Position numbers and translations under genes: made by a program. The notes beneath the pieces were generated by a model. It did not search any database, was not told the DNA's origin, and was given only the letters and a program-made list of their open reading frames with translations. 64,000 nucleotides of DNA from Muriicola jejuensis (GTDB taxonomy: Bacteria > Bacteroidota > Bacteroidia > Flavobacteriales > Flavobacteriaceae). Shown here one piece after another: positions 9,124 through 20,008 of this stretch (positions are counted from its first letter, which is position 1; the number at the start of each line of letters is the position of its first letter). The stretch spans positions 62,001-126,000 of the forward strand of contig NZ_JAABOP010000002.1 in assembly GCF_010671595.1 (NCBI RefSeq). The letters are read 5' to 3'.

Positions 9124-9221
9124 ATCCTTATATATTAAGGTATACGAAAATGCGAATGGTGGTAAGTTTACCGTCTGTCCGGAACGGATTCGAAAATTCT
9201 TATAAAATTACCAGACAACCA

Positions 9222-9252
9222 TTTGAATTATCTGTAATAATTACTACATTTG
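9222..9252 (+). promoter_or_regulatory. Promoter of the rpsL-rpsG-fusA operon
   Basis: TTTG (9222-9225), exactly 19 bases, then TACATTTG (9245-9252): a full match to the Bacteroidota housekeeping promoter. Transcription should begin near 9255-9260, leaving a leader of about 40 bases that contains a small CCCT/AGGG hairpin before the rpsL ATG at 9296. Confidence 0.8.
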
Positions 9253-9295
9253 CCGACCCTTAAAAGAGGGTAGATTTTTTTACATATTTATTTAT

Positions 9296-9670
9296 ATGCC
9301 AACAATTTCACAATTAGTACGAAAAGGAAGGGCCACAATTACCAAGAAGAGTAAATCGGCTGCTTTGGATTCGTGTCCTCAGAGAAGGGGTGTCTGCACG
9401 CGTGTTTACACCACTACTCCAAAGAAACCAAACTCGGCCATGAGGAAAGTGGCCAGGGTAAGGCTGACCAACGGGAAGGAAGTGAACGCTTACATCCCAG
9501 GAGAAGGACACAACCTCCAAGAGCACTCGATAGTATTGGTTAGAGGCGGAAGGGTGAAGGATTTGCCAGGAGTTAGATATCACATCGTGAGAGGGGCTTT
9601 GGATACTGCAGGTGTTGCCGGCAGGACTCAGAGACGATCTAAGTACGGCGCCAAAAGACCCAAAAAGTAA
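9296..9670 (+). CDS. rpsL: 30S ribosomal protein S12
   Basis: 124 residues. Carries the decoding-centre loop [19 protein letters not shown] and the second conserved segment [14 protein letters not shown]. Lys43, the position altered in many streptomycin-resistant mutants of other bacteria, is the wild-type Lys. First gene of the str operon, followed by rpsG and fusA in the classical order. Confidence 0.98.
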   Translation: MPTISQLVRKGRATITKKSKSAALDSCPQRRGVCTRVYTTTPKKPNSAMRKVARVRLTNGKEVNAYIPGEGHNLQEHSIVLVRGGRVKDLPGVRYHIVRGALDTAGVAGRTQRRSKYGAKRPKK

Positions 9671-9692
9671 GCATCACTTTTAAGCAGAAGCA

Positions 9693-10169
9693 ATGAGAAA
9701 AAGACAGGCAAAGAAAAGACCACTCTTACCGGACCCGAGGTTTAACGACCAGCTGGTCACCCGTTTTGTCAACATGATGATGTGGGACGGAAAGAAATCC
9801 GTGGCCTTTAAAGTTTTCTACGATGCCATCGATATCGTGGAACAAAAGAAGACGGACGAGGAGAAAACAGGCTTGGAGTTGTGGAAAGATGCCCTCTCCA
9901 ACGTAATGCCTCACGTTGAGGTAAGGAGCCGCAGGGTGGGAGGAGCTACCTTCCAGATCCCTATGCAGATCAGGCCGGATCGCAAGATCTCCACTGCGAT
10001 GAAATGGCTCATCAATTTCTCGAGAAAGAGAAATGAGAAATCCATGGCCCAAAAACTGGCCGGGGAGATCCTCGCAGCTGCCAAAGAAGAAGGCGCTGCA
10101 GTTAAGAAGCGGGTTGATACTCATAAGATGGCAGAAGCCAACAAAGCATTCTCTCACTTCAGATTCTAA
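9693..10169 (+). CDS. rpsG: 30S ribosomal protein S7
   Basis: 158 residues, normal length. It starts [17 protein letters not shown] and contains the conserved [16 protein letters not shown] segment. S7 nucleates assembly of the 30S head and contacts the E-site tRNA. It lies 22 bases after rpsL and 8 bases before fusA. Confidence 0.98.
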   Translation: MRKRQAKKRPLLPDPRFNDQLVTRFVNMMMWDGKKSVAFKVFYDAIDIVEQKKTDEEKTGLELWKDALSNVMPHVEVRSRRVGGATFQIPMQIRPDRKISTAMKWLINFSRKRNEKSMAQKLAGEILAAAKEEGAAVKKRVDTHKMAEANKAFSHFRF

Positions 10170-10177
10170 AACAAAAC

Positions 10178-12304
10178 ATGGGAAGAGATTTAAAATATAC
10201 AAGGAATATAGGTATTGCAGCACACATCGATGCGGGTAAAACCACCACTACAGAACGTATTCTGTTCTATACGGGGGTTAGCCACAAGATCGGAGAGGTG
10301 CATGACGGTGCGGCTACGATGGACTGGATGGAGCAGGAGCAGGAGAGAGGTATTACCATCACTTCTGCAGCTACTACCTGTACCTGGAATTTTCCGATGA
10401 AAAACGGACAGATCATCGAAGATACCAAGCCTTACCATTTCAACATTATAGATACTCCTGGCCACGTGGACTTTACCGTAGAGGTGAATCGTTCCCTCCG
10501 TGTCCTGGATGGACTCGTTTTTCTTTTCAGCGCCGTAGACGGTGTGGAACCTCAGTCCGAGACCAACTGGCGCCTTGCCGATAATTACAAGGTTCCCAGG
10601 ATGGGCTTTGTCAACAAAATGGACAGACAGGGGGCTAACTTCCTTGCAGTCTGTCAGCAGGTAAAGGATATGCTGAAGTCGAACGCTGTGCCAATCGTAT
10701 TGCCGATAGGTGATGAGGCCGACTTCAAAGGGATCGTGGACCTGGTGAAGAACCGTGCGATCGTGTGGCATGAAGATAACTTCGGATCCACCTTTGATGT
10801 GATCGACATTCCTGCCGAAATGGAGGCAGAGGTTAAAGAGTACCGTGCTGCCCTTATCGAAGCGGTAGCGGAATACGATGAAAACCTGATGGAGAAATTC
10901 TTCGAAGACGAGGATTCCATCACAGAAGACGAAGTACACGCCGCTCTCAGGGCAGCCGTAATGGACATGAGCATCATCCCGATGATCTGTGGCTCCTCCT
11001 TTAAGAACAAAGGGGTTCAGTTCCTCCTGGATGCCGTATGCCGTTACCTTCCTTCTCCAATGGACAAGGACGCTATCGTGGGGATCAACCCCGATACCGG
11101 GGCAGAAGTCGCAAGGAAACCCGATGTAAAGGAGCCTTTTGCCGCCCTCGCTTTTAAGATCGCGACAGACCCATTTGTGGGCCGACTCGCATTCTTCCGT
11201 GCCTATTCGGGTAAACTCGATGCCGGTTCCTATGTATTGAACAATCGTTCCGGAAATAAAGAGAGGATCTCGAGGATCTACCAGATGCACTCCAATAAAC
11301 AAAATGCTGTGGAATCTATCTCTGCAGGAGATATCGGAGCTGCAGTTGGTTTCAAGGACATCAAGACAGGGGATACCCTTTCTGATGAAAAACACCCTAT
11401 CGTTCTCGAGAGTATGAACTTCCCTGATCCTGTGATCGGGATCGCTGTAGAGCCCAAGACCAAGGCCGATGTGGATAAGTTGGGGATGGCTCTCTCCAAA
11501 CTGGCAGAAGAGGATCCCACCTTCCAGGTGAAGACCGATGAGGCTTCAGGACAAACAATCATCTCAGGAATGGGGGAATTGCACCTCGATATCATCGTAG
11601 ACCGACTCCGCAGGGAGTTCAAGGTGGAAGTGAACCAGGGTCAGCCTCAGGTAGAATACAAGGAAGCGATCACGCAGGCGGCCAACCACAGGGAAGTCTA
11701 CAAGAAGCAGACGGGTGGACGTGGTAAGTTTGCCGACATCGTCTTTACAATGGAGCCTTCTACTCAGGAGAAAGCCGGCCTCGAATTCGTGAATGAGATC
11801 AAGGGAGGAAACATCCCTAAAGAATATATACCCTCAGTTGAGAAAGGTTTCAGGGAAGCCATGAAGAACGGGCCTCTGGCAGGCTTCGAAATGGACAGTA
11901 TGAAAATCGTCCTCAAGGATGGATCTTTCCACCCTGTGGATTCGGATTCACTTTCCTTCGAACTGGCTGCGAAAATGGGGTACAAAACAGCTGCCAAAGC
12001 AGCACGTGCCGTACTTATGGAGCCTATTATGAAGCTGGAGGTGCTCACCCCGGAAGAAAACATGGGGGATATAGTAGGTGACCTCAACCGAAGGAGGGGG
12101 CAGGTGAACAACATGTCTGACCGTTCCGGATCCAAGGTGATCAAAGCGGAAGTGCCGCTTTCGGAAATGTTCGGTTATGTGACCTCTCTGAGGACGTTGT
12201 CCTCCGGTAGGGCTACCAGCACCATGGAGTTCTCTCACTATGCCGAAACACCTTCGAACATTGCAGAAGAGGTCATAAAAGCAACCAAAGGGGTAACCGC
12301 TTAA
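10178..12304 (+). CDS. fusA: Elongation factor G
   Basis: 708 residues. GTPase motifs are intact: [12 protein letters not shown] (P-loop, about 15-26), DTPGHVDF (switch II) and NKMDRQGA. Domains II-V follow, with the domain IV region at about residues 490-610. It catalyses GTP-driven translocation of tRNAs and mRNA. In the str operon it is followed 10 bases later by rpsJ; no tuf gene lies here, unlike in enterobacteria, so tuf must be elsewhere. Confidence 0.98.
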   Translation: MGRDLKYTRNIGIAAHIDAGKTTTTERILFYTGVSHKIGEVHDGAATMDWMEQEQERGITITSAATTCTWNFPMKNGQIIEDTKPYHFNIIDTPGHVDFTVEVNRSLRVLDGLVFLFSAVDGVEPQSETNWRLADNYKVPRMGFVNKMDRQGANFLAVCQQVKDMLKSNAVPIVLPIGDEADFKGIVDLVKNRAIVWHEDNFGSTFDVIDIPAEMEAEVKEYRAALIEAVAEYDENLMEKFFEDEDSITEDEVHAALRAAVMDMSIIPMICGSSFKNKGVQFLLDAVCRYLPSPMDKDAIVGINPDTGAEVARKPDVKEPFAALAFKIATDPFVGRLAFFRAYSGKLDAGSYVLNNRSGNKERISRIYQMHSNKQNAVESISAGDIGAAVGFKDIKTGDTLSDEKHPIVLESMNFPDPVIGIAVEPKTKADVDKLGMALSKLAEEDPTFQVKTDEASGQTIISGMGELHLDIIVDRLRREFKVEVNQGQPQVEYKEAITQAANHREVYKKQTGGRGKFADIVFTMEPSTQEKAGLEFVNEIKGGNIPKEYIPSVEKGFREAMKNGPLAGFEMDSMKIVLKDGSFHPVDSDSLSFELAAKMGYKTAAKAARAVLMEPIMKLEVLTPEENMGDIVGDLNRRRGQVNNMSDRSGSKVIKAEVPLSEMFGYVTSLRTLSSGRATSTMEFSHYAETPSNIAEEVIKATKGVTA

Positions 12305-12314
12305 TTTCAAGGAG

Positions 12315-12620
12315 ATGAGTCAAAAGATCAGAATAAAGTTAAAATCATACGATTACAACCTGGTAGACAAGTCTGCCGAGAAAATTGTAAAGACCGTAAA
12401 GACCACCGGGGCTGTGGTAACCGGACCCATTCCGTTACCTACCCACAAGAAGATCTTTACCGTATTGCGTTCACCTCACGTGAATAAGAAATCGAGAGAA
12501 CAATTTCAATTGAGCTCTTATAAAAGGCTATTGGATATTTACAGCTCGTCTTCCAAGACCATTGACGCTCTGATGAAGTTGGAGCTTCCCAGTGGTGTGG
12601 AAGTAGAGATCAAGGTGTGA
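12315..12620 (+). CDS. rpsJ: 30S ribosomal protein S10
   Basis: 101 residues with the typical [21 protein letters not shown] start and the [28 protein letters not shown] core. It is a 30S head protein and, in other bacteria, a partner of NusB in antitermination. It closes the str cluster and is separated from rplC by 156 bases, the largest gap in the ribosomal block. Confidence 0.98.
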   Translation: MSQKIRIKLKSYDYNLVDKSAEKIVKTVKTTGAVVTGPIPLPTHKKIFTVLRSPHVNKKSREQFQLSSYKRLLDIYSSSSKTIDALMKLELPSGVEVEIKV

Positions 12621-12630
12621 TAAAATAAGA

Positions 12631-12663
12631 GGGGGAGGCTGTGCCTTTCCCGGACATGTCCGG
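12631..12663 (+). promoter_or_regulatory. Structured leader before rplC
   Basis: Two adjoining stems lie in the rpsJ-rplC gap. The first is GGGGGAGGC/GCCTTTCCC with two G-U pairs and a TGT loop. The second is the perfect palindrome CCGGACATGTCCGG (12650-12663), which shares two bases with it. Possible roles are a ribosomal-protein leader, a processing site or an attenuator. A weak promoter-like pair (TTTG 12669, TATATTCG 12696, spacing 23) follows. Confidence 0.35.
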
Positions 12664-12776
12664 AGCAGTTTGCGAAGGAAAAACGGAAACAAAAATATAT
12701 TCGGGGTCGGATTATTTTTGGCCCTGTTTTTTTGTCAGAAGAATTTGAATCATTAAAACAATTAATAATAAATAGT

Positions 12777-13394
12777 ATGTCTGGGTTAATAGGAAGAAAA
12801 GTAGGCATGACCAGCATCTTTGACGAGAACGGGAAGAACATTCCCTGTACCGTGATCGAAGCCGGTCCATGCGTAGTTACCCAAGTCAGAACCGAAGAGG
12901 TAGACGGGTATAAAGCCCTTCAGCTCGGTTTCGATGACAAGGCAGAAAAACGTGCGAAGAAGTCCGAAGCAGGACACTTCAAAAAAGCAGGTGCTTCTCC
13001 CAAGAAAAAGGTCGTCGAATTCCGTCATTTTGAAGGAGAGCACAAATTGGGAGACACCCTAGGGGTAGACCTGTTTGTGGAAGGAGAGTTTGTGGATGTT
13101 ACCGCAACTTCCAAAGGAAAAGGATTTCAGGGGGTAGTGAAGAGGCACGGCTTCGGCGGTGTCGGTCAGGCTACCCACGGACAGCACAACCGTTTGAGGG
13201 CACCTGGATCCATAGGTGCGGCCTCTTATCCTGCCAGGGTCTTCAAAGGAATGAAGATGGCCGGCAGAATGGGAGGAGAGCGGGTTACCGTTCAAAACCT
13301 GCGCGTCCTGAAAGTCGTACCGGAAAAGAACCTGATCGTCCTGAAAGGGTGCGTTCCCGGTCATAAAAATGCTTACTTAACGATCGAGAAATAA
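12777..13394 (+). CDS. rplC: 50S ribosomal protein L3
   Basis: 205 residues from ATG at 12777 ([19 protein letters not shown]). A TTG 45 bases upstream would add a poorly conserved leader and was not chosen. Conserved [15 protein letters not shown] and the extended loop ending in [11 protein letters not shown] are present. L3 is an early assembly protein close to the peptidyl-transferase centre. It starts the S10-type operon here, and its stop overlaps the rplD start by one base. Confidence 0.97.
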   Translation: MSGLIGRKVGMTSIFDENGKNIPCTVIEAGPCVVTQVRTEEVDGYKALQLGFDDKAEKRAKKSEAGHFKKAGASPKKKVVEFRHFEGEHKLGDTLGVDLFVEGEFVDVTATSKGKGFQGVVKRHGFGGVGQATHGQHNRLRAPGSIGAASYPARVFKGMKMAGRMGGERVTVQNLRVLKVVPEKNLIVLKGCVPGHKNAYLTIEK

Positions 13395-14023
13395 TGAAGG
13401 TAGCAGTTTTAGACATCAACGGTAAAGATACAGGCAGAAAGGTAGAACTTTCTGACGCTGTATTCAAGATAGAGCCCAATACGCATGCCGTATACCTGGA
13501 TGTGAAGCAGTACAGGGCCCACCAGAGGCAAGGTACCCACAAGGCGAAGGAAAGAGCTGAGATCGCAGGGAGTACCCGTAAGATCAAAAAGCAGAAGGGC
13601 ACTGGTACCGCCAGAGCCGGTAGTATCAAATCCCCGGTCTTCAGAGGGGGTGGAAGGATCTTTGGTCCAAGGCCTAAGGATTACACCCTGAAACTCAACA
13701 AGAACCTGAAGCGCTTGGCCAGAAAATCGGCCCTGAGTATCAAGCATCAGGAGAATGCCATCCTGGTCGTGGAAGACTTCGCTTTCGAGACCCCAAAAAC
13801 CAAAGATTTCCAGAAGGTGATCAAGGGGCTTGGACTGGAGAACAAAAAGTCCCTCTTTGTCTTGGGCGATACAAATAATAACGTATATTTGTCGTCGCGC
13901 AATTTGGAGGGCTCCGAGGTCATAACTAACTCAGAATTAAGTACTTACAAAATATTGAACGCAAACAATATTGTACTTTTGGAAGGGTCGTTGGAAGGGA
14001 TCGAGGCCAATTTAAACAAATAG
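13394..14023 (+). CDS. rplD: 50S ribosomal protein L4
   Basis: 209 residues. Contains the exit-tunnel loop with [21 protein letters not shown] and [19 protein letters not shown]. In Escherichia coli L4 also represses its own operon; no such site was identified here. The start overlaps the rplC stop by one base. Confidence 0.97.
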   Translation: MKVAVLDINGKDTGRKVELSDAVFKIEPNTHAVYLDVKQYRAHQRQGTHKAKERAEIAGSTRKIKKQKGTGTARAGSIKSPVFRGGGRIFGPRPKDYTLKLNKNLKRLARKSALSIKHQENAILVVEDFAFETPKTKDFQKVIKGLGLENKKSLFVLGDTNNNVYLSSRNLEGSEVITNSELSTYKILNANNIVLLEGSLEGIEANLNK

Positions 14024-14029
14024 GAAATC

Positions 14030-14320
14030 ATGAGTGTGTTAATAAAACCTATCATTACGGAAAAGATGACAGCAGACAGCGAGTTGCACAACCGCTATGG
14101 CTTCATCGTGGATCCCAGGGCCAACAAATTGCAGATCAAGGATGCAGTGGAAGGTACTTACGGAGTCTCTGTAAAGAAAGTGAGGACCATGAATTACGGC
14201 CCGACAAGAAAGACCAAGTACACAAAGACAGGGATTCAGCAAGGGAAGACAAACGCCTATAAAAAGGCCATTGTCGATGTTGCTGAGGGTGATGTCATTG
14301 ATTTTTACAGTAATCTATAA
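14030..14320 (+). CDS. rplW: 50S ribosomal protein L23
   Basis: 96 residues, beginning MSVLIKPIITEKMTADSE, with the NKLQIKDAVEGTYGVSVKKV core. It sits at the tunnel exit and is the docking site for trigger factor and SRP (ffh lies at 44230). It lies between rplD and rplB with short spacers. Confidence 0.97.
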   Translation: MSVLIKPIITEKMTADSELHNRYGFIVDPRANKLQIKDAVEGTYGVSVKKVRTMNYGPTRKTKYTKTGIQQGKTNAYKKAIVDVAEGDVIDFYSNL

Positions 14321-14329
14321 AGACACCAA

Positions 14330-15154
14330 ATGTCAGTTAGAAAATTAAAACCGATCACTCCCGGACAGCGATTTAAAGTAGTAAACGGATTTGACGCGCT
14401 TACTGCTGACAAGCCGGAGAAAAGCTTGCTTGCTCCGTTAAAAAAGTCGGGAGGTAGAAACAGTCATGGAAAGATGACCATGCGCCACAGGGGCGGTGGT
14501 CACAAAAGAAGGTATCGTCTGGTCGATTTCAAGAGGATGAAGCACGGTGTGGAGGCCGAGGTAAAATCGATTCAGTACGACCCTAACAGAACCGCCTTTA
14601 TCGCTCTGATTGAGTACAAGGATGGTGAAAAGGGCTACATTATTGCCCCGAACGGATTGCAAATCGGGCAGACAGTGGTATCCGGAACAGGGTCAGCCCC
14701 TGAGATCGGCAATGCCATGCCGATCAATGAGATCCCCCTTGGTACGATCCTCTCCTGTATTGAATTGCGACCCGGACAAGGTGCAGTTCTTGCCAGAAGC
14801 GCAGGTACTTTTGCACAATTGATGGCGAAAGAGGGCAAATACGTAACGATCAAGTTACCCTCTGGTGAAACGAGGATGGTACTGGGCAACTGTACGGCTA
14901 CCATTGGTGCCGTTTCCAACTCTGACCACCAGCTGATCGTATCCGGTAAGGCCGGCCGCAGCCGCTGGTTGGGCAGAAGGCCAAGAACAAGGCCAGTGGC
15001 CATGAACCCTGTGGATCACCCGATGGGTGGTGGTGAAGGAAGGGCTTCTGGAGGTCACCCAAGATCCAAGAAAGGTATTCCGGCCAAAGGCTTCAGGACG
15101 CGTTCCAAGACCAAGGATACCAACAGATATATCATAGAACGTAGAAAGAAATAA
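14330..15154 (+). CDS. rplB: 50S ribosomal protein L2
   Basis: 274 residues. The C-terminal signature [17 protein letters not shown] includes the conserved His region needed for peptidyl transfer in other bacteria. The N-terminal [21 protein letters not shown] motif is also intact. Confidence 0.98.
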   Translation: MSVRKLKPITPGQRFKVVNGFDALTADKPEKSLLAPLKKSGGRNSHGKMTMRHRGGGHKRRYRLVDFKRMKHGVEAEVKSIQYDPNRTAFIALIEYKDGEKGYIIAPNGLQIGQTVVSGTGSAPEIGNAMPINEIPLGTILSCIELRPGQGAVLARSAGTFAQLMAKEGKYVTIKLPSGETRMVLGNCTATIGAVSNSDHQLIVSGKAGRSRWLGRRPRTRPVAMNPVDHPMGGGEGRASGGHPRSKKGIPAKGFRTRSKTKDTNRYIIERRKK

Positions 15155-15167
15155 AAAGTAGAAAGAA

Positions 15168-15446
15168 ATGGCACGTTCACTAAAAAAAGGACCCTACGTT
15201 CACCTCAGTCTGGAGAAGAAAGTCAGGCAGAATGTAGACTCAGGCAAGAAGACCGTGATCAAGACCTGGTCTAGGGCATCCATGATCACACCTGATTTCG
15301 TGGGTCAGACCATCGCTGTTCACAACGGAAAGCAATTCGTTCCCGTTTATGTGACTGAGAACATGGTAGGACACAAATTAGGGGAATTCTCACCGACGAG
15401 ATCCTTCCGAGGTCATGCCGGAGCTAAAAATAAAGGTAAAAAGTAA
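15168..15446 (+). CDS. rpsS: 30S ribosomal protein S19
   Basis: 92 residues. Starts [19 protein letters not shown] and carries the [18 protein letters not shown] signature that binds 16S rRNA in the 30S head with S13. It lies 13 bases after rplB. Confidence 0.97.
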   Translation: MARSLKKGPYVHLSLEKKVRQNVDSGKKTVIKTWSRASMITPDFVGQTIAVHNGKQFVPVYVTENMVGHKLGEFSPTRSFRGHAGAKNKGKK

Positions 15447-15453
15447 GTAAGCT

Positions 15454-15861
15454 ATGGGAGTTCGAAAAAAACAAATGGCCGAAAGAATCAAGGCAGAGAA
15501 GAAAGAGCTGGCATTTGCGAAGCTCAACAACTGTCCTACCTCGCCCCGTAAAATGCGCCTGGTCGCCGACCTGGTAAGAGGAGCAGAGGTAGAAAAGGCA
15601 CTTGCCATCCTCAGGTTCAATCCGAAGGAAGCCTCCCGCAGGCTGGAAAAACTTTTGCTTTCCGCTATTGCCAACTGGCAGGCAAAGAACGAGGACGCGA
15701 ACATCGAAGAGGCTGATCTCATCGTGAAGGAGATCCGCGTAGATTCAGGAAGAATGCTCAAGCGCCTCAGGCCTGCACCTCAGGGAAGGGCTCACAGGAT
15801 AAGAAAACGTTCAAACCATGTCACCCTGGTGGTAGGTGCTAACAATAATACAGAAGCTTAG
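15454..15861 (+). CDS. rplV: 50S ribosomal protein L22
   Basis: 135 residues against about 110 in Escherichia coli. The excess is mainly a charged N-terminal extension (about residues 1-22, Lys/Glu-rich) before [19 protein letters not shown]. The tunnel-lining hairpin ([21 protein letters not shown]) is intact. It is separated from rpsC by one base. Confidence 0.96.
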   Translation: MGVRKKQMAERIKAEKKELAFAKLNNCPTSPRKMRLVADLVRGAEVEKALAILRFNPKEASRRLEKLLLSAIANWQAKNEDANIEEADLIVKEIRVDSGRMLKRLRPAPQGRAHRIRKRSNHVTLVVGANNNTEA

Positions 15862-15862
15862 T

Positions 15863-16573
15863 ATGGGACAGAAGACAAATCCAATAGGAAACCGCCTGGG
15901 AATCATCAGAGGATGGGAATCCAACTGGTACGGAGGCAATGATTACGGGGACAAACTCGCAGAGGATGACAAGATCCGGAAGTATGTTCACGCCCGTTTG
16001 GCCAAAGCCAGTGTTTCTAGGGTAATCATCGAAAGGACCCTTAAACTGATCACGGTGACCATCACAACGGCCAGGCCCGGTATCATTATCGGAAAAGGAG
16101 GTCAGGAAGTTGACAAGCTGAAGGAGGAATTGAAAAAGATCACCGACAAGGAGGTTCAGATCAACATTTTTGAGATCAAGAGGCCCGAGGTCGATGCCAA
16201 TCTGGTAGCCGCGAGTGTAGCCCGTCAGATCGAGAACAGGATCTCTTACAGGCGAGCCATCAAAATGGCGATTGCCGCTGCGATGAGGATGAATGCCGAA
16301 GGTATAAAAGTGATGATCTCCGGACGTTTGAACGGAGCTGAAATGGCGCGTTCCGAGTCTTATAAGGAAGGAAGGATCCCGTTGTCTACCTTCAGGGCCG
16401 ATATCGATTACGCTACGGACGAGGCCCATACAACCTATGGACGTCTGGGTATCAAGGTGTGGATCATGAAAGGTGAGGTTTACGGGAAAAGAGATCTTTC
16501 TCCTCTAGTGGGAATGTCTAAAGGAACCGGAAAGGAAAAGCCGGACACCGGAAAGAAACGCAGAAGAAAATAA
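15863..16573 (+). CDS. rpsC: 30S ribosomal protein S3
   Basis: 236 residues from ATG at 15863 ([14 protein letters not shown]); an earlier in-frame start inside rplV was rejected because the family begins here. The KH-domain loop [16 protein letters not shown] is present, and the tail is Lys/Arg-rich. S3 forms part of the mRNA entry site. Confidence 0.97.
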   Translation: MGQKTNPIGNRLGIIRGWESNWYGGNDYGDKLAEDDKIRKYVHARLAKASVSRVIIERTLKLITVTITTARPGIIIGKGGQEVDKLKEELKKITDKEVQINIFEIKRPEVDANLVAASVARQIENRISYRRAIKMAIAAAMRMNAEGIKVMISGRLNGAEMARSESYKEGRIPLSTFRADIDYATDEAHTTYGRLGIKVWIMKGEVYGKRDLSPLVGMSKGTGKEKPDTGKKRRRK

Positions 16574-16591
16574 TTAGTAAAGTAGGAAGAC

Positions 16592-17014
16592 ATGTTACAG
16601 CCGAAAAGGACAAAGTTTCGCAAAGCGCAGAAAGGCCGTATGAAGGGGAATTCCGGAAGAGGTCACCAACTTTCCAATGGGATGTTTGGGATCAAATCGA
16701 TGGATTCTGCCTTTATCACCTCGCGTCAGATCGAAGCTGCCCGTATAGCCGCAACCCGTTATATGAAAAGACAGGGTCAGTTATGGATCAAAATATTCCC
16801 GGACAAACCGATCACCAAAAAGCCTCTCGAGGTACGTATGGGTAAGGGTAAAGGTGCGCCGGAGTACTTTGTGGCCATAGTAAAGCCCGGCAGGATCATG
16901 TTCGAGGTAGCCGGAGTTCCTATGGACGTTGCCCAGGAAGCACTCAGGCTGGCAGCTCAAAAATTACCGGTAAAAACAAAATTCGTCGTGGCTAGGGATT
17001 ACGAAGCCGCCTAA
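16592..17014 (+). CDS. rplP: 50S ribosomal protein L16
   Basis: 140 residues. [19 protein letters not shown] at the start and the conserved [19 protein letters not shown] loop are typical. L16 helps place aminoacyl-tRNA in the A site. Confidence 0.97.
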   Translation: MLQPKRTKFRKAQKGRMKGNSGRGHQLSNGMFGIKSMDSAFITSRQIEAARIAATRYMKRQGQLWIKIFPDKPITKKPLEVRMGKGKGAPEYFVAIVKPGRIMFEVAGVPMDVAQEALRLAAQKLPVKTKFVVARDYEAA

Positions 17015-17032
17015 TTTCAAAGGGATAATACC

Positions 17033-17224
17033 ATGAAACAATCAGAGATAAAAGAATTGTCGGTAGAGGACTTGAAGGAGAAGTTGGCGGACCTTCAGAA
17101 GAAGCATGCCGATCTGAAGATGGCCCACGCTGTGACCCCCCTGGAGAATCCACTCCAGCTGAGGAAAGTAAAGAGGACAGTAGCCAGACTGGCCACAGAA
17201 TTAACAAAAAGGGAAAACCAATAA
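17033..17224 (+). CDS. rpmC: 50S ribosomal protein L29
   Basis: 63 residues: [22 protein letters not shown], then a second helix with the conserved [19 protein letters not shown] small two-helix protein near the tunnel exit. It sits between rplP and rpsQ as in most bacteria. Confidence 0.96.
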   Translation: MKQSEIKELSVEDLKEKLADLQKKHADLKMAHAVTPLENPLQLRKVKRTVARLATELTKRENQ

Positions 17225-17237
17225 CGGGTTCTGCTTT

Positions 17238-17495
17238 ATGGAAAAAAGAAATTTAAGAAAAGAACGAGTAGGCGTTGTAACCAGCAACAAAATGGAGAAA
17301 TCCATTGTGGTTTCCGAAGTAAAGCGGGTAAAGCACCCTATGTACGGTAAGTTCGTATTGCGGACAAAGAAATATGTTGCACACGATGAAACCAATGACT
17401 GCAATATTGGGGATACTGTAAAGATCATGGAAACAAGACCTTTGAGTAAGACCAAATGCTGGAGATTGGTAGAAATCCTTGAAAGAGCTAAATAA
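17238..17495 (+). CDS. rpsQ: 30S ribosomal protein S17
   Basis: 85 residues. An OB-fold protein with [19 protein letters not shown] and KHPMYGKFV segments. It binds 16S rRNA early in assembly. The next gene, rplN, starts two bases after its stop. Confidence 0.97.
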   Translation: MEKRNLRKERVGVVTSNKMEKSIVVSEVKRVKHPMYGKFVLRTKKYVAHDETNDCNIGDTVKIMETRPLSKTKCWRLVEILERAK

Positions 17496-17497
17496 TT

Positions 17498-17866
17498 ATG
17501 TTACAGCAAGAATCTAGACTTAAAGTGGCAGACAACACCGGAGCAAAAGAGGTGTTGACCATCCGTGTCCTGGGTGGTACCAAGAGAAGATACGCCTCCG
17601 TAGGAGACAAGATCGTGGTTTCTGTAAAGGAGGCTACTCCAAACGGAACCATCAAGAAAGGTGCAGTCTCCACAGCTGTGGTTGTGCGCACCAAAAAAGA
17701 AGTAAGGCGTCCTGACGGATCCTACATCAGGTTCGACGACAATGCTTGTGTACTTCTGAACCCTACCGGGGAGATGAGGGGTACAAGGGTCTTTGGTCCT
17801 GTGGCCAGAGAGCTCAGGGACAAACAGTTCATGAAGATTGTTTCATTAGCTCCCGAGGTGCTATAA
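17498..17866 (+). CDS. rplN: 50S ribosomal protein L14
   Basis: 122 residues, beginning [19 protein letters not shown] and carrying the [21 protein letters not shown] core. It lies at the subunit interface. The length is exactly typical. Confidence 0.98.
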   Translation: MLQQESRLKVADNTGAKEVLTIRVLGGTKRRYASVGDKIVVSVKEATPNGTIKKGAVSTAVVVRTKKEVRRPDGSYIRFDDNACVLLNPTGEMRGTRVFGPVARELRDKQFMKIVSLAPEVL

Positions 17867-17878
17867 TTATACAAGAAG

Positions 17879-18190
17879 ATGAAATTGAAAATAAAAACAG
17901 GGGATACAGTTCGGGTTGTAGCCGGAGACCATAAGGGATCTGAGGGCAAAGTCGTATCTGTAGACCGAGAGAAGAACAAGGCTATCGTGGAGGGTGTCAA
18001 TACCGTTTCCAAACACGAAAAGCCAAGCGCCAAGAACCCTCAAGGGGGGATTGTAAAAAAAGAAGCACCCATCCATATTTCCAACCTGTCTCTGATCGAC
18101 AAGAAATCAGGGGAAACCACCAGGGTAGGTTATGAGGTAAGGGATGGTAAGAAAGTGCGGGTTTCAAAGAAATCTAACGAGGTAATATAG
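17879..18190 (+). CDS. rplX: 50S ribosomal protein L24
   Basis: 103 residues with a KOW motif ([20 protein letters not shown]) at the N-terminus, the RNA-binding element of L24, which initiates 50S assembly. It precedes rplE by two bases. Confidence 0.97.
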   Translation: MKLKIKTGDTVRVVAGDHKGSEGKVVSVDREKNKAIVEGVNTVSKHEKPSAKNPQGGIVKKEAPIHISNLSLIDKKSGETTRVGYEVRDGKKVRVSKKSNEVI

Positions 18191-18192
18191 TT

Positions 18193-18744
18193 ATGGCTTA
18201 CGTTCCAAGATTAAAGCAAGAATATCAAGAGCGGGTGATCGCAGCGCTGAAGGAGGAATTTGGGTACAGCAATATCATGCAGGTCCCCAAGTTGAAGAAG
18301 ATCGTTGTCAGCAGGGGTGTGGGTGCCGCAGTAGCGGATAAGAAACTCATCGACCATGCCGTGGATGAACTCACCGCAATTACCGGCCAGAGGGCTGTCT
18401 CCACGATCTCTAAGAAGGACGTGGCTTCCTTCAAGCTGAGAAAAGGAATGCCCATTGGGGCCAAGGTGACCCTCAGGGGAGAGAAGATGTACGAATTCCT
18501 CGACAGGCTGGTGACCACCGCATTGCCCAGGGTAAGGGATTTCCAGGGGATCAGGGCCACGGGCTTTGACGGACGTGGGAATTACAACCTGGGGATCACG
18601 GAGCAGATTATCTTTCCGGAGATCAATATTGACAAGATCAACAGGATCAATGGAATGGATATCACTTTTGTGACCAGCGCAGAAACCGATAAAGAAGCAC
18701 AATCCCTTCTGGCAGAATTGGGTCTGCCGTTTAAAAAGAATTAG
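18193..18744 (+). CDS. rplE: 50S ribosomal protein L5
   Basis: 183 residues. Contains the [11 protein letters not shown] and [20 protein letters not shown] signatures. It binds 5S rRNA and forms part of the central protuberance. It ends one base before rpsN. Confidence 0.97.
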   Translation: MAYVPRLKQEYQERVIAALKEEFGYSNIMQVPKLKKIVVSRGVGAAVADKKLIDHAVDELTAITGQRAVSTISKKDVASFKLRKGMPIGAKVTLRGEKMYEFLDRLVTTALPRVRDFQGIRATGFDGRGNYNLGITEQIIFPEINIDKINRINGMDITFVTSAETDKEAQSLLAELGLPFKKN

Positions 18745-18745
18745 T

Positions 18746-19015
18746 ATGGCTAAAGAATCAATGAAAGCCCGCGAACGCAAAAGGGCTAAAATGGTAGCGA
18801 AATACGCAGAGAAGAGAAAGGCCCTCAAAGAGGCCGGCGATTACGAGGCATTGCAAAAACTGCCCAGGAACGCCTCTCCTGTTCGCATGCACAATCGCTG
18901 CAAGCTCACCGGAAGACCAAGGGGATACATGAGGACCTTTGGGTTATCCAGGGTAATGTTCAGGGAAATGGCCAACAAAGGGTTGATCCCGGGAGTTAAA
19001 AAAGCAAGTTGGTAA
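18746..19015 (+). CDS. rpsN: 30S ribosomal protein S14, zinc-free form
   Basis: 89 residues with [24 protein letters not shown] near the C-terminus. Only one Cys is present, so the four-Cys zinc ribbon of the short form is absent: this is the longer, zinc-independent type. It sits between rplE and rpsH in the usual order. Confidence 0.96.
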   Translation: MAKESMKARERKRAKMVAKYAEKRKALKEAGDYEALQKLPRNASPVRMHNRCKLTGRPRGYMRTFGLSRVMFREMANKGLIPGVKKASW

Positions 19016-19037
19016 TACTACTTAAAAAGGAAAGAAC

Positions 19038-19436
19038 ATGTTTACAGATCCTATCTCCGATTACTTGACAAGAATAAGAAACGCCAGCAGGGCGGGTCAC
19101 AGGGTAGTAGAAATACCGGCTTCCAACCTCAAGAAGGAAATCACCAAGATTTTGTTCGATCAGGGCTATATCCTGAGCTATAAATTCGAGGAAGACAAAG
19201 TACAGGGAACCATCAAGATCGCCCTTAAGTACGATAAACAGACCAAAGAGCCTGTGATCAAGAAGATCCAGCGAATCAGCAAGCCGGGATTGCGCAAATA
19301 CGCAGGTCACGAAGATCTGCCAAGGGTGTTGAACGGCCTGGGTATCGCGATCGTCTCCACCTCTCACGGGGTGATGACCAGCAAGCAGGCCAAGCAGGAG
19401 AACGTCGGTGGCGAAGTGCTTTGCTACGTTTATTAA
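19038..19436 (+). CDS. rpsH: 30S ribosomal protein S8
   Basis: 132 residues. MFTDPISDYLTRIRNASRAGH start and the C-terminal STSHGVMTSKQAKQENVGGE motif that binds 16S rRNA helix 21. In Escherichia coli S8 represses the spc operon; no matching target was searched for here. Confidence 0.97.
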   Translation: MFTDPISDYLTRIRNASRAGHRVVEIPASNLKKEITKILFDQGYILSYKFEEDKVQGTIKIALKYDKQTKEPVIKKIQRISKPGLRKYAGHEDLPRVLNGLGIAIVSTSHGVMTSKQAKQENVGGEVLCYVY

Positions 19437-19455
19437 AAAGAAAAAAGTATAAGAA

Positions 19456-19998
19456 ATGTCTAGAATAGGTAACAATCCGATAGCGATCCCAGAGGGAACT
19501 ACTGTAGAGGTCCGGGACAATATCATTACCGTCAAAGGAAAACTGGGTGAACTCTCTCAGGAATTCTCCTCCGTGAAAATAAAGGTAGAGGACGGACAGG
19601 TGTGGATCACCAGACCCTCAGATTCTAAGGATGACAGGACCAAGCACGGACTTTACAGGTCCTTGGTATTCAATATGGTAAAGGGAGTGTCTAAAGGTTG
19701 GACCAAAGAATTGGAACTGGTAGGGGTTGGTTACAGAGCCAGCAATCAGGGCCAGAAACTGGACCTCGCCCTGGGATTCTCACATAACATCATCATCGAT
19801 CTGGCTCCCGAGGTCAAAGTGGAGACCACTTCGGAAAAGGGGAAGAACCCAACCATCAAACTGACCTCGCATGACAAGCAGTTGATCGGACAGGTCGCGG
19901 CTAAGATCCGTTCCTTCCGCAAGCCAGAGCCCTACAAAGGAAAAGGGATCAAATTTGTCGGTGAGCAATTGAGAAGAAAAGCAGGTAAATCAGCATAA
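19456..19998 (+). CDS. rplF: 50S ribosomal protein L6
   Basis: 180 residues, with the two-domain pattern of L6, the VGVGYRASNQGQKLDLALG segment and the closing PEPYKGKGIKFVGEQLRRKAGK. It lies near the factor-binding site of the 50S subunit. Confidence 0.97.
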   Translation: MSRIGNNPIAIPEGTTVEVRDNIITVKGKLGELSQEFSSVKIKVEDGQVWITRPSDSKDDRTKHGLYRSLVFNMVKGVSKGWTKELELVGVGYRASNQGQKLDLALGFSHNIIIDLAPEVKVETTSEKGKNPTIKLTSHDKQLIGQVAAKIRSFRKPEPYKGKGIKFVGEQLRRKAGKSA

Positions 19999-20008
19999 GT
20001 AAGAGATC

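Noticed and set aside
8941-9124. Reading the structured RNA on the minus strand
   Set aside because: The same pairing exists on that strand, but its 3' end is followed by As, not Ts, so the plus strand is preferred.
10190-11395. Open frame of 401 codons on the minus strand
   Set aside because: It lies wholly antisense to fusA, has no family pattern, and follows from codon bias of the real gene.
12669-12703. Internal promoter before rplC
   Set aside because: TTTG and TATATTCG are 23 bases apart and the -7 box has a mismatch; too weak to list separately.
12732-12776. TTG start giving L3 a 15-residue leader
   Set aside because: L3 proteins begin at the [13 protein letters not shown] position; the extra residues are not family sequence.
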